Source: Abiotrophia sp965245735
GTDB taxonomy: Bacteria > Bacillota > Bacilli > Lactobacillales > Aerococcaceae
Length of the DNA stretch: 17,147 bases
Direction: 5' to 3'
NCBI GenBank assembly: GCA_965245735.1
Contig: CBDFAX010000035.1
Coordinates: 1 to 17,147, forward strand
In this document: positions 6,785 through 13,540 of the stretch, piece after piece
Layout of the letters: the number at the start of each line of letters is the position of its first letter
Numbering within the stretch: the first letter of the stretch is position 1
Position numbers and translations under genes: made by a program
Notes under the pieces: model-generated
Databases searched by the model: none
Seen by the model: only the letters and a program-made list of their open reading frames with translations
Told to the model about the DNA's origin: nothing

Positions 6785-9139
6785 GTGACTGATCAGAAGA
6801 TTTTTAGCACCTTGGAATTCGGTAAAATCAAACAAGCCGTGCAACATTATCTCCAGACCGAGTCGGCTGAGCGCCTGGTTCAAGCCATGGCGCCTAGCGA
6901 CCAGCTGGACATGATTCAAACATGGCAGTCAGAAACCGAGCAAGCGCTCGGTATTTTGATGCAAGGAAAAGTATTACCGATTCCACGCCTAGTCAATATC
7001 GACATGGCACTTAAACGCTTGGAATTAGGCGCCAGCCTTAATGGCCAGGAACTGGCCGGCATTGCCAAGCTTCTATCGACCATTCATCAACTCATGAAGT
7101 TCTTCGACCAGTTGGCAGCCGAAGAGAAAACCTATCCAGCCCTTACGGCCTGGGTCTACCAAGTGGTGACCTTGCCAGAAATTGAAGCAGAGCTAGCCCA
7201 AGCCATTGACGAAGATGGATCGGTCCTTTCATCGGCTTCGGTTCTGCTAGCTAGCATCCGTCGCCAACAAGGCCAGATGGAGCAGCAAATCCGCCTGCAA
7301 CTTAACCAATTGCTTAAGTCTAAGGCCAGCCAATTGTCTGATGCTTTGGTCACTATGCGGAATGACCGCTATGTCTTGCCGGTCAAGGCCGAGTACAAGC
7401 ATCAATTTGGGGGTACCGTCCACGACCAGTCTTCAACGGGGCAGACCCTCTATATTGAGCCCCAGGCTGTCATGGAGCTTAACAACAAGCGAGCTGAATT
7501 GCAACGAGCCGAACGCCAAGAAATTGAACGGATTTTAATGGCTCTGTCTGAGGCCCTCATGCCTTATCAAGAAGAACTCAAGCGCAACGAGTGGGTTGTG
7601 GCTCACCTGGACTATATCCAAGCCCGCGCCCACTATGCCAAGTCGCTAGAAGCCACTCGACCAAAATTCTCGGATCAGCAAATCGTGGCTATCTATCAGG
7701 CTCGTCATCCGCTAATTGCCGCGGACAAGATTGTAGCTAATGACATTATTCTGGGTGAACACTATCAGGCCCTAATCATTACGGGTCCTAACACAGGTGG
7801 GAAGACCATTTTGCTTAAGACGCTGGGTCTCTTGCAGTTAATGGGCCAGTCAGGTCTCCATATCCCGGCTGAGGCGGGCAGTCGTCTGGGTATTTTCGAT
7901 GCCGTCTATGCCGATATCGGAGATGAGCAATCTATTGAACAGAACCTGTCCACTTTTAGTTCCCACATGACCAATATTGTCAGCATCTTGAATCAGGTGA
8001 CCGACCGGTCCTTGGTCCTCTTTGACGAGTTGGGTTCCGGGACGGACCCTCAAGAAGGGGCCCTCCTGGCCATGGCCATCCTCAACCATTTGCGTAAAAT
8101 CGGGACCCTAGTCATGGCAACCACCCACTATCCTGAGCTCAAACTCTATGCACACGAGACCGCTAATACCCTCAATGCTAGCATGGAATTCGATGCCCAG
8201 ACCCTGTCGCCAACCTATCGTCTCTTGCTAGGGGTGCCGGGCCGGTCTAACGCCTTTGATATTTCAGGGCGTCTGGGTTTGAATCCAAGTATATTGGAAG
8301 AAGCCCGTAAAGGGATTAAGGAAGACAGCCAGGCCCTTAATGACATGGTGGCTAAGCTGGAAGAAGAACGGCGTCAGGCTGAGTTAGACCATGAAGCAGC
8401 CCAAGACTTGCTGGAAGAGGCCCAACAGCTACATGCCGATTTGCGACATGAATACAATCGCTGGCTAGAAGCCAAGGAGCGCCTGCAAGACAAGGCCAAG
8501 CAAGAAGCTAATGCCAAGGTTGCCCAGGCTCAGGCCCAAGCCGAAGCCTTGATTCAAGAGATTCGTGACTTGCAGTTAGAACAAGGTCAAAATCAGACCA
8601 TCAAGGAGCATGTCTTGATTGAAAAACGAGCTAGCTTCGAGCAACTCAAGCAACCCGAAAATCTCAAGAAGAATAAGGTCCTTAAGAAGGCTAAGAACAA
8701 CCGTCAACTCAAGGTAGGGGACGATGTGGAGGTCTTAAGCTATGGCCAACGCGGGACGATTATTGAAGTCAAGGGCAAGGAATACATTGTCCAAATGGGG
8801 ATTCTTAAGATGAAGTTTGAGCAGGAAGAACTAGAACCGCTCAATCAAGTGGAGACTAAGACCAAGGTCAATGTCCACCGCCAAGCAGGACCCAAGGTGC
8901 AAACTAGCTTGGACCTGCGGGGCGAACGCTATGAGCAAGCCCTCTATCGTCTGCGCCAATACCTTGATGCGGCGCTACTGTCTAACCATCCTATGGTCAC
9001 CATTATTCATGGTAAGGGGACCGGTGCGCTGAGACAGGGAGTTAAGGAAGTCCTAGCCAAACATCCTCAGGTTGACCGCTTCGAATACTCGCCAGCCAAT
9101 GCGGGTGGTAATGGTTCAACCATCGTATATTTCAAGTAG
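6785..9139 (+). CDS. mutS2: MutS2 ATPase/endonuclease with Smr domain
   Basis: MutS2 proteins suppress homologous recombination in some species, and in Bacillus subtilis act on collided ribosomes; which applies here is not shown. The 784 residues match the family length. The N-terminal core and clamp helices occupy about 1-300. The ABC ATPase follows, with Walker A GPNTGGKT (334-341), the Walker B region SLVLFDELGSGTDPQEG, and the switch motif ATTHYPELK. A long Gln/Glu/Ala-rich coiled coil spans about 510-640. A KOW-like segment comes next, then a C-terminal Smr nuclease domain (about 707-784) with LDLR (709-712) and HGKGTG (742-747). The mismatch-recognition domain of MutS is absent, as expected. 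The GTG start is preceded by AGGAGG (AAAGGAGGAATTCAAG) and sits 20 bases after the cvpA-like gene. It is the last gene of its operon. Confidence 0.96.
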   Translation: MTDQKIFSTLEFGKIKQAVQHYLQTESAERLVQAMAPSDQLDMIQTWQSETEQALGILMQGKVLPIPRLVNIDMALKRLELGASLNGQELAGIAKLLSTIHQLMKFFDQLAAEEKTYPALTAWVYQVVTLPEIEAELAQAIDEDGSVLSSASVLLASIRRQQGQMEQQIRLQLNQLLKSKASQLSDALVTMRNDRYVLPVKAEYKHQFGGTVHDQSSTGQTLYIEPQAVMELNNKRAELQRAERQEIERILMALSEALMPYQEELKRNEWVVAHLDYIQARAHYAKSLEATRPKFSDQQIVAIYQARHPLIAADKIVANDIILGEHYQALIITGPNTGGKTILLKTLGLLQLMGQSGLHIPAEAGSRLGIFDAVYADIGDEQSIEQNLSTFSSHMTNIVSILNQVTDRSLVLFDELGSGTDPQEGALLAMAILNHLRKIGTLVMATTHYPELKLYAHETANTLNASMEFDAQTLSPTYRLLLGVPGRSNAFDISGRLGLNPSILEEARKGIKEDSQALNDMVAKLEEERRQAELDHEAAQDLLEEAQQLHADLRHEYNRWLEAKERLQDKAKQEANAKVAQAQAQAEALIQEIRDLQLEQGQNQTIKEHVLIEKRASFEQLKQPENLKKNKVLKKAKNNRQLKVGDDVEVLSYGQRGTIIEVKGKEYIVQMGILKMKFEQEELEPLNQVETKTKVNVHRQAGPKVQTSLDLRGERYEQALYRLRQYLDAALLSNHPMVTIIHGKGTGALRQGVKEVLAKHPQVDRFEYSPANAGGNGSTIVYFK

Positions 9140-9151
9140 TGAGCAAAAAAA

Positions 9152-9180
9152 TAGGCGTCCTCACAGTCCAGTGATACAAT
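9152..9180 (+). promoter_or_regulatory. Extended -10 promoter of trxA
   Basis: TACAAT (9175-9180) is preceded by TGA, giving an extended -10. A poor -35, TAGGCG (9152-9157), is 17 bases upstream. Transcription would start near 9187, allowing trxA to be expressed separately from mutS2. Confidence 0.55.
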
Positions 9181-9191
9181 AGGAGTATCAC
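9171..9191. promoter_or_regulatory. Inverted repeat over the trxA -10 and start site, candidate operator
   Basis: GTGATAC (9171-9177) and GTATCAC (9185-9191) form a perfect 7-bp inverted repeat with a 7-bp centre. It covers the -10 element and expected transcription start of trxA. It does not match the CIRCE or CtsR elements as I know them. Confidence 0.4.
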
Positions 9192-9213
9192 AAGCAAAAG
9201 GGGAGTCTGTATT

Positions 9214-9525
9214 ATGGCAAAACATTTAACAGATGCTGAATTTTTAACTTCAACTGCAGAAGGCGTAACCGTTGTTGACTTTTGGGCACCATGGTGTGGG
9301 CCTTGTCGTATGCAAGGGCCAGTAATCGATGCGCTCAGCGAAAAATATGACGGTCAAGTAGAATTCTTCAAGATGAACGTAGATGAAGAGCAAAAAGTAG
9401 CTCAAGAGTTTGGCGTCATGTCTATTCCAACACTCTTGGTTAAGAAAGATGGTCAGCCCGTTGAAAAACTCATCGGCTACCATGACCAAGCTAAGTTAGA
9501 AGCTATTCTAGCACAATACTTATAA
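9214..9525 (+). CDS. trxA: Thioredoxin
   Basis: Cytoplasmic disulfide reductase that donates electrons to ribonucleotide reductase, peroxiredoxins and methionine sulfoxide reductases, and is recharged by thioredoxin reductase. The 103 residues are the full family length. The active site is WCGPC (27-31) in the typical setting VDFWAPWCGPC, and the cis-proline is P72 in GVMSIPTLLV. ATG at 9214 follows a GGGGAG ribosome binding site. It has its own promoter and terminator, and lies 74 bases after mutS2, a common neighbour in Firmicutes. Confidence 0.97.
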   Translation: MAKHLTDAEFLTSTAEGVTVVDFWAPWCGPCRMQGPVIDALSEKYDGQVEFFKMNVDEEQKVAQEFGVMSIPTLLVKKDGQPVEKLIGYHDQAKLEAILAQYL

Positions 9526-9563
9526 GCCAATTAGCCTGTGAGCTAGACGGCTTAGAAGCCAAG

Positions 9564-9593
9564 AGGCGACTCCCTGGTGAGTTCGCCTTTTTT
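9564..9593 (+). terminator. Intrinsic terminator of trxA
   Basis: AGGCGACTC (9564-9572) pairs with GAGTTCGCCT (9579-9588) with one bulged T. The loop is CCTGGT, and a T-run extends to 9593. It lies about 40 bases after the trxA stop. Confidence 0.85.
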
Positions 9594-9603
9594 GGTCGTC
9601 CAA

Positions 9604-9651
9604 ATAGGAGGTCATTAGCTCCTATCTATAAGAAAAAACTATAGATAGGAG
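9604..9651 (+). other. Overlapping alternative hairpins between trxA and the atp operon
   Basis: CTCCTATCTATA (9619-9630) pairs perfectly with TATAGATAGGAG (9640-9651) around AGAAAAAAC. Its first seven bases, CTCCTAT, can instead pair with ATAGGAG (9604-9610). The two structures exclude each other. No T-run follows, so neither is a classical terminator. The element lies upstream of the atp promoter, so it would act on RNA only if trxA readthrough or another promoter transcribes it. Confidence 0.6.
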
Positions 9652-9804
9652 GCTCTGGAAACAAATGTATTTTTAGTGTCTTTTTATGGGGCATAGGGTC
9701 CATATATCAAGCGTTTAGACACCTAGTATCGAAATGTTAAATGAACAAATATTTTATAAAAAATTCAAAGACTAAAATTCGTTAATTGGAAGCGGTCACT
9801 TGAA
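9652..9804. other. AT-rich non-coding stretch upstream of the atp promoter
   Basis: No convincing coding frame is visible on either strand of this part of the roughly 395-base gap between trxA and atpB. I see no tRNA, known riboswitch or atpI remnant. A partial catabolite-response-like core (AAGCGTTTA near 9709-9717) lacks the flanking consensus. Confidence 0.5.
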
Positions 9805-9833
9805 TTGTCAAGCAGATTTGAAAGTGATATAGT
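9805..9833 (+). promoter_or_regulatory. Strong sigma-A promoter of the atp operon
   Basis: TTGTCA (9805-9810) and TATAGT (9828-9833) are separated by exactly 17 bases, and the -10 is preceded by TGA, giving an extended -10. Transcription would start near 9840, leaving a leader of about 80 bases before the atpB GTG. This is the best promoter in the window and fits the heavy expression expected of an ATP synthase operon. Confidence 0.85.
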
Positions 9834-9921
9834 AGAGTAATAATGTGTGCTTTTCTATGGAATTGTAGTCAATCTCTTACGAACGCACAAAAAATACAAT
9901 GGAGGAAAGAAGGGAAGACGT

Positions 9922-10641
9922 GTGGAAGAATCACGCATATTTGAACTCTTTGGCTTAGCCTTCAGTTGGAATACAGTGCTGGCGACCATTGCGACAGTGC
10001 TCCTGATATGGGGCTTGTGCGTTTGGTGTACGCGTAAACTGTCGGTTGACCAACCGGGTAAACCGCAACTGTTCCTAGAAACCATCATCGACTTTGTCCG
10101 CGGTATCGTGGGTGGGGCCATTACGGATCCCAATGCTCAAATGTACCAGCTACTTGGGCTGACATTGTTGTTGTTTGTTTTTGTGGCTAACATGCTAGGC
10201 TTACCATTCATGCTTAACTATGGCGAACATTCCTATTGGCGTAGCCCGACGGCTGACCCAATCGTCTGCTTGTCCATGGCGGCCTTAATGATTCTGCTCT
10301 CCCATTATATCGGGGTAGAGAAACAAGGGTTCAAGGGTTACCTGATTAACGGCTATACCAAGCCAATGAAGGCCATGATTCCTTTGAAAATCATTGAAGA
10401 GTTCACCAACACGATTACCCTGGCCTTACGGCTCTACGGGAACATCTTCGCGGGTGAAGTCCTACTGGGCTTGATTGCTAACTTGGCAACCTCTGCCGGT
10501 CTAGTCACTTGGCCTGTTGGGATTCTGATCCAAATTATTTGGCAAGGATTCTCACTCTTTGTAGGTTCCATTCAAGCCTACATCTTCGTCACCTTAACCA
10601 TGGTTTACATGTCCCATAAGGTTGAGACGGAACACGAATAA
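9922..10641 (+). CDS. atpB: F-type ATP synthase subunit a
   Basis: Membrane subunit of Fo that forms the two proton half-channels against the c-ring. From GTG 9922 it has 239 residues, the usual length. It has five to six membrane helices. The essential arginine is R170 in TLALRLYGN, with N173 beside it, followed by the long helix FAGEVLLGLIANL and the final hairpin (IIWQGFSLFVGSIQAYIFVTLT). The frame continues upstream to 9847, but that extension is basic and runs over the leader. GTG 9922 is preferred because AAGGGA lies about seven bases upstream and EESRIFELFG is the expected N-terminus. A stronger GGAGG at 9901-9905 is 16 bases away, too far to be ideal. First gene of the operon; no atpI precedes it. 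Confidence 0.93.
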   Translation: MEESRIFELFGLAFSWNTVLATIATVLLIWGLCVWCTRKLSVDQPGKPQLFLETIIDFVRGIVGGAITDPNAQMYQLLGLTLLLFVFVANMLGLPFMLNYGEHSYWRSPTADPIVCLSMAALMILLSHYIGVEKQGFKGYLINGYTKPMKAMIPLKIIEEFTNTITLALRLYGNIFAGEVLLGLIANLATSAGLVTWPVGILIQIIWQGFSLFVGSIQAYIFVTLTMVYMSHKVETEHE

Positions 10642-10675
10642 ACTGACTATATTTATTGATTAAAGGAGATATATT

Positions 10676-10891
10676 ATGGATTACGCAATCGCTGCTGCAA
10701 TCGCTGTTGCCTTCGCTGCATTAGGGGCATCAATCGGGAACGGGATGGTTATTTCTAAGACCATCGAATCAATCGCTCGCCAACCAGAATTGGAAGGTAA
10801 ATTACGGATGACCATGTTCTTGGGTGTCGGTCTGATTGAAGCCGTGCCTATCATTGCGGTCGTTATCGCATTACTTTTCGCCTTCAAATAA
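10676..10891 (+). CDS. atpE: F-type ATP synthase subunit c
   Basis: Proteolipid of the rotating c-ring. Its 71 residues form a helical hairpin: helix one carries ALGASIGNGMV, the polar loop is ARQPELEGKL, and helix two carries the proton-binding glutamate E55 in GLIEAVPIIAVVIALL. The sodium-type signature (a helix-one Gln with Glu-Ser in helix two) is absent, so a proton-coupled enzyme is inferred. ATG at 10676 has AAAGGAG at a good distance. It starts 34 bases after atpB. The subunit number per ring cannot be read from the sequence. Confidence 0.96.
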   Translation: MDYAIAAAIAVAFAALGASIGNGMVISKTIESIARQPELEGKLRMTMFLGVGLIEAVPIIAVVIALLFAFK

Positions 10892-10930
10892 GCCAGCTGA
10901 CACTTGAAGGTCAAATTCGGGAGGCTATAT

Positions 10931-11443
10931 ATGAACACGCTGTTATTAAATACAAGTATCAATACCTCGTTGGGCCATACCATTGTTACCTTGGTGGCCT
11001 TCGTGATTTTGCTTCTCATCGTGAAACGCTTTGCCTGGGGCCCGCTGAATAAGATTTTGTCAGAGCGCAAACAGGTCATTGACCACGACATTCAGACAGC
11101 TGCTTCTGAGAAGGCAGCTGCCCAAGACGCCAACCGTGATGCGCAATTAGCTTTGCGTGACGCACGGGCGGAAGCAACTCAAATTATCTTGCAAGCTAAG
11201 AAACAAAGCCTGCAAGTTCAAGACACCATGCTCAAGGAAGCCAAAGAAGAGGTTATTCGCATGAAGGAGACGGCTCAGAAGGATATTGCCTTGGAACGTC
11301 GCCGTATGTTAAGTGACTTACGGGCAGAATTGACTGACATCTCCATTGAGATTGCTGAGAAGATTATCCAACGGGAAATCAAACCAGAAGACTATCACCG
11401 TTTAGTGGACGACTTTATTGAAGGAATGGATGATTTATCATGA
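10931..11443 (+). CDS. atpF: F-type ATP synthase subunit b
   Basis: Peripheral-stalk subunit linking subunit a to delta and F1. It has 170 residues: one N-terminal membrane helix (about 14-31, HTIVTLVAFVILLLIVKRF), the conserved WGPLNKILSERK, then a long, highly charged helix that would form the stalk dimer. It ends with IAEKIIQREIKPEDYHRLVDDFI, the part expected to contact delta. The frame extends upstream to 10904, but ATG 10931 is chosen because GGGAGG (10919-10924) lies six bases before it. The stop overlaps the atpH start as ATGA. Unlike delta, b looks fully canonical. Confidence 0.95.
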   Translation: MNTLLLNTSINTSLGHTIVTLVAFVILLLIVKRFAWGPLNKILSERKQVIDHDIQTAASEKAAAQDANRDAQLALRDARAEATQIILQAKKQSLQVQDTMLKEAKEEVIRMKETAQKDIALERRRMLSDLRAELTDISIEIAEKIIQREIKPEDYHRLVDDFIEGMDDLS

Positions 11444-11997
11444 CAGAAGAAGTAAAGCAAGCCTCTGTCTCTCTCAAGCGTCCTCAAATTGCTGATATGG
11501 AAGAGGCTAAGAAGAAGCGGGAGAAAACCTTCGAAGATAAATTGTTGCGCAAGATGCAACAAGAATACCTGGAAACCTATCATGGTGAGGTCGCCCAGGC
11601 TGCGGCTAGTAATCAAGCAGGGGAATCGTCTGATGCGGATCAGGTTCGGGACGAGAACCGGACCCAGTATGAGGACCGTCTCTTAGACAAGCTCATGGCG
11701 CAAATTTCAAGTGGTTATGAAAACCATGATGAACGTCGCCGCCAAGTCCGTTCTGAGACCTTGATGATTACCAGTGCCGTGCCTTTGACTGAAGATGAGA
11801 AGGAAAAGATGACCCGTAAATTCATGGAAATTACTAAGAAGCCTCTGCGTCGCATTACGACGGTGGTCGACCCTAGCTTGATTACTGGGGTGCGTCTACA
11901 GTCAGAGACCTTCTACTATGAAGTGACAGGGCAGAAGAAATTAAGAGAAATACGTGCCTTCTTAGAAAAAGGCTGGTTACAAGGAGATGAATCGTAG
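11440..11997 (+). CDS. atpH: Divergent F-type ATP synthase subunit delta with atypical N-terminal half
   Basis: Position (between b and alpha), size (185 residues) and C-terminal half identify this as delta, the cap that joins the peripheral stalk to F1. Residues 108-178 match the family: ITSAVPLTEDEKEKM, VDPSLITGV and a final Lys/Arg-rich helix. Residues 1-104 do not resemble the usual six-helix N-terminal domain. They are strongly charged, poor in hydrophobics, and contain two copies of a motif, FEDKLLRKM (31-39) and YEDRLLDKL (78-86), separated by a Ser/Ala/Gly/Asp-rich linker. A similar motif, LEDRLRQQI, occurs at the N-terminus of alpha. No frameshift explains this; other frames give no delta-like sequence. 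The start overlaps the atpF stop (ATGA), and the stop directly abuts the atpA start, so translation is probably coupled. The delta assignment is solid; the N-terminal function is unknown. Confidence 0.85.
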   Translation: MTEEVKQASVSLKRPQIADMEEAKKKREKTFEDKLLRKMQQEYLETYHGEVAQAAASNQAGESSDADQVRDENRTQYEDRLLDKLMAQISSGYENHDERRRQVRSETLMITSAVPLTEDEKEKMTRKFMEITKKPLRRITTVVDPSLITGVRLQSETFYYEVTGQKKLREIRAFLEKGWLQGDES

Positions 11998-13518
11998 ATG
12001 ACAGAGCGTTTAGAAGATCGTTTACGTCAACAGATCCGCCGCTTTAGATCGCAAGACAATTTAGAAGAAATCGGGACGGTCACCTTTATCGGTGACGGGA
12101 TTGCCCGTGTTATTGGGCTAGAGAATGTCATGTCAGGTGAGATGGTCGAGTTCGCCAATGGCTCTATCGGCATGGTGCAAAACCTAGAATCCAATGATGT
12201 CGGGATTATCATTTTCGGTAAGTACGAGAATATCCACGAGGGTGACTTAGTCCGCCGTCTGGGTAAAATCATGGAAGTCCCAGTGGGTCCTGGCTTATTG
12301 GGGCGTGTTGTGGACCCTCTAGGTCGTCCTTTGGATGGCTTAGGCCGAATTGACAGCAGCCGGACCCGTCCTGTTGAGACACCTGCGCCTGGTATCATGG
12401 ATCGTCAAAGTGTGAATGAACCAATGCAAACAGGGATTAAGGCAGTTGACGCCTTAGTACCAATTGGTCGTGGTCAACGGGAACTGATTATCGGGGACCG
12501 TAAGACAGGTAAGACTTCCTTAGCGGTTGATGCCATTATCAACCAAAAGGGTAAGGATGTTATCTGTATCTACGTGGCCATTGGTCAGAAGGAATCCACC
12601 GTTAAGAACCTGGTTAACACCTTAGAACAATATGGGGCCATGGACTATACTGTCGTCGTGACAGCTTCTGCCTCACAACCTGCGCCTTTACTTTACCTAG
12701 CGCCTTATTCAGGGACCGCTATTGGGGAAGAATTCATGTATAATGGGCAGCATGTCTTGGTGGTCTACGATGACCTATCTAAGCAAGCTGCGGCCTATCG
12801 TGAAATGTCCCTCCTGCTCAAACGACCACCAGGTCGTGAAGCTTATCCAGGGGACGTCTTCTACTTGCATTCACGCCTCTTAGAGCGTAGTGCCAAACTC
12901 AGTGACGCCTTAGGTGGTGGGTCCTTGACCTCACTGCCAATCGTGGAAACCCAGGCTGGCGATATTTCGGCCTACATTCCAACCAACGTCATTTCCATTA
13001 CCGACGGTCAAATCTTCTTGGAAAGTGATCTCTTCTTCTCGGGTATTCGACCTGCTATTAACGCCGGTCTGTCAGTTTCCCGGGTAGGGGGAGCAGCCCA
13101 GCTCAAGCCGATGAAACAGGTCTCGGGTACCTTGCGGATTGATTTGGCTAGCTACCGCGAATTAGAAGCCTTCACTCAGTTCGGGTCAGACCTTGATGCA
13201 GCAACCCAACACAAACTCAACCGTGGGAAACGGACCGTAGCGGTGCTCAAGCAGAAGCTGCACAAGACCTTGCCAGTTGAAGAACAAGTGGTCATCCTCT
13301 ATGCCTTGATTCATGGCTATATGGATTCTGTGCCACTGGAAATGATTGAAGACTATCAAGACCAACTTATGACCTTCTTCCGAGATAACTACGATATCAT
13401 CTTGCATGAGATTGTGACTAAGAAGGTTCTACCTGATCAACAACTCATGGATAGTATCTTGGCTGAATTCGGCCAACGCTTCCAACCATTGAGTGCGCGG
13501 CCTTTGGTCGCTGACTAA
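11998..13518 (+). CDS. atpA: F-type ATP synthase subunit alpha
   Basis: Non-catalytic nucleotide-binding subunit of the F1 hexamer, 506 residues, full length. The beta-barrel crown (about 24-95) starts at EEIGTVTFIGDGIARVIGL. The P-loop is GDRKTGKT (166-173), where the family almost always has GDRQTGKT. The SVSRVGGAAQ motif supplying the arginine finger to the neighbouring beta is present, followed by the helical C-terminal domain. The first 20 residues (MTERLEDRLRQQIRRFRSQD) differ from the usual EISxxIKxQI helix that binds delta, and resemble the two motif copies in this operon's delta. ATG 11998 follows the atpH TAG with no gap; AAGGAG is 11 bases upstream. Confidence 0.97.
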   Translation: MTERLEDRLRQQIRRFRSQDNLEEIGTVTFIGDGIARVIGLENVMSGEMVEFANGSIGMVQNLESNDVGIIIFGKYENIHEGDLVRRLGKIMEVPVGPGLLGRVVDPLGRPLDGLGRIDSSRTRPVETPAPGIMDRQSVNEPMQTGIKAVDALVPIGRGQRELIIGDRKTGKTSLAVDAIINQKGKDVICIYVAIGQKESTVKNLVNTLEQYGAMDYTVVVTASASQPAPLLYLAPYSGTAIGEEFMYNGQHVLVVYDDLSKQAAAYREMSLLLKRPPGREAYPGDVFYLHSRLLERSAKLSDALGGGSLTSLPIVETQAGDISAYIPTNVISITDGQIFLESDLFFSGIRPAINAGLSVSRVGGAAQLKPMKQVSGTLRIDLASYRELEAFTQFGSDLDAATQHKLNRGKRTVAVLKQKLHKTLPVEEQVVILYALIHGYMDSVPLEMIEDYQDQLMTFFRDNYDIILHEIVTKKVLPDQQLMDSILAEFGQRFQPLSARPLVAD

Positions 13519-13540
13519 GCCTGAGGAGGGGCGGACATAA

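Noticed and set aside
9704..9720. Catabolite response element upstream of the atp operon
   Set aside because: Only the core AAGCGTTTA matches; the outer TG and CA positions of the cre consensus are not satisfied.
9847..9921. Upstream start for atpB adding 25 residues
   Set aside because: The extension is basic, lies in the leader, has no ribosome binding site and is unlike subunit a N-termini; GTG 9922 fits better.
9899..9958. ATG at 9899 opening a short ORF over the atpB start
   Set aside because: It ends after 19 codons, has no clear ribosome binding site, and overlaps atpB in another frame; most likely chance.
10676..10891. Sodium-coupled ATP synthase
   Set aside because: The c subunit lacks the helix-one Gln and the Glu-Ser pair of sodium-binding rings; a proton-coupled enzyme is more likely.
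11440..11763. A frameshift hiding a normal delta N-terminal domain in another frame
   Set aside because: The other plus-strand frame (around 11489-11686) gives an Arg/Cys-rich sequence unlike delta, and the annotated frame runs cleanly from the ATGA overlap into the conserved C-terminal half.
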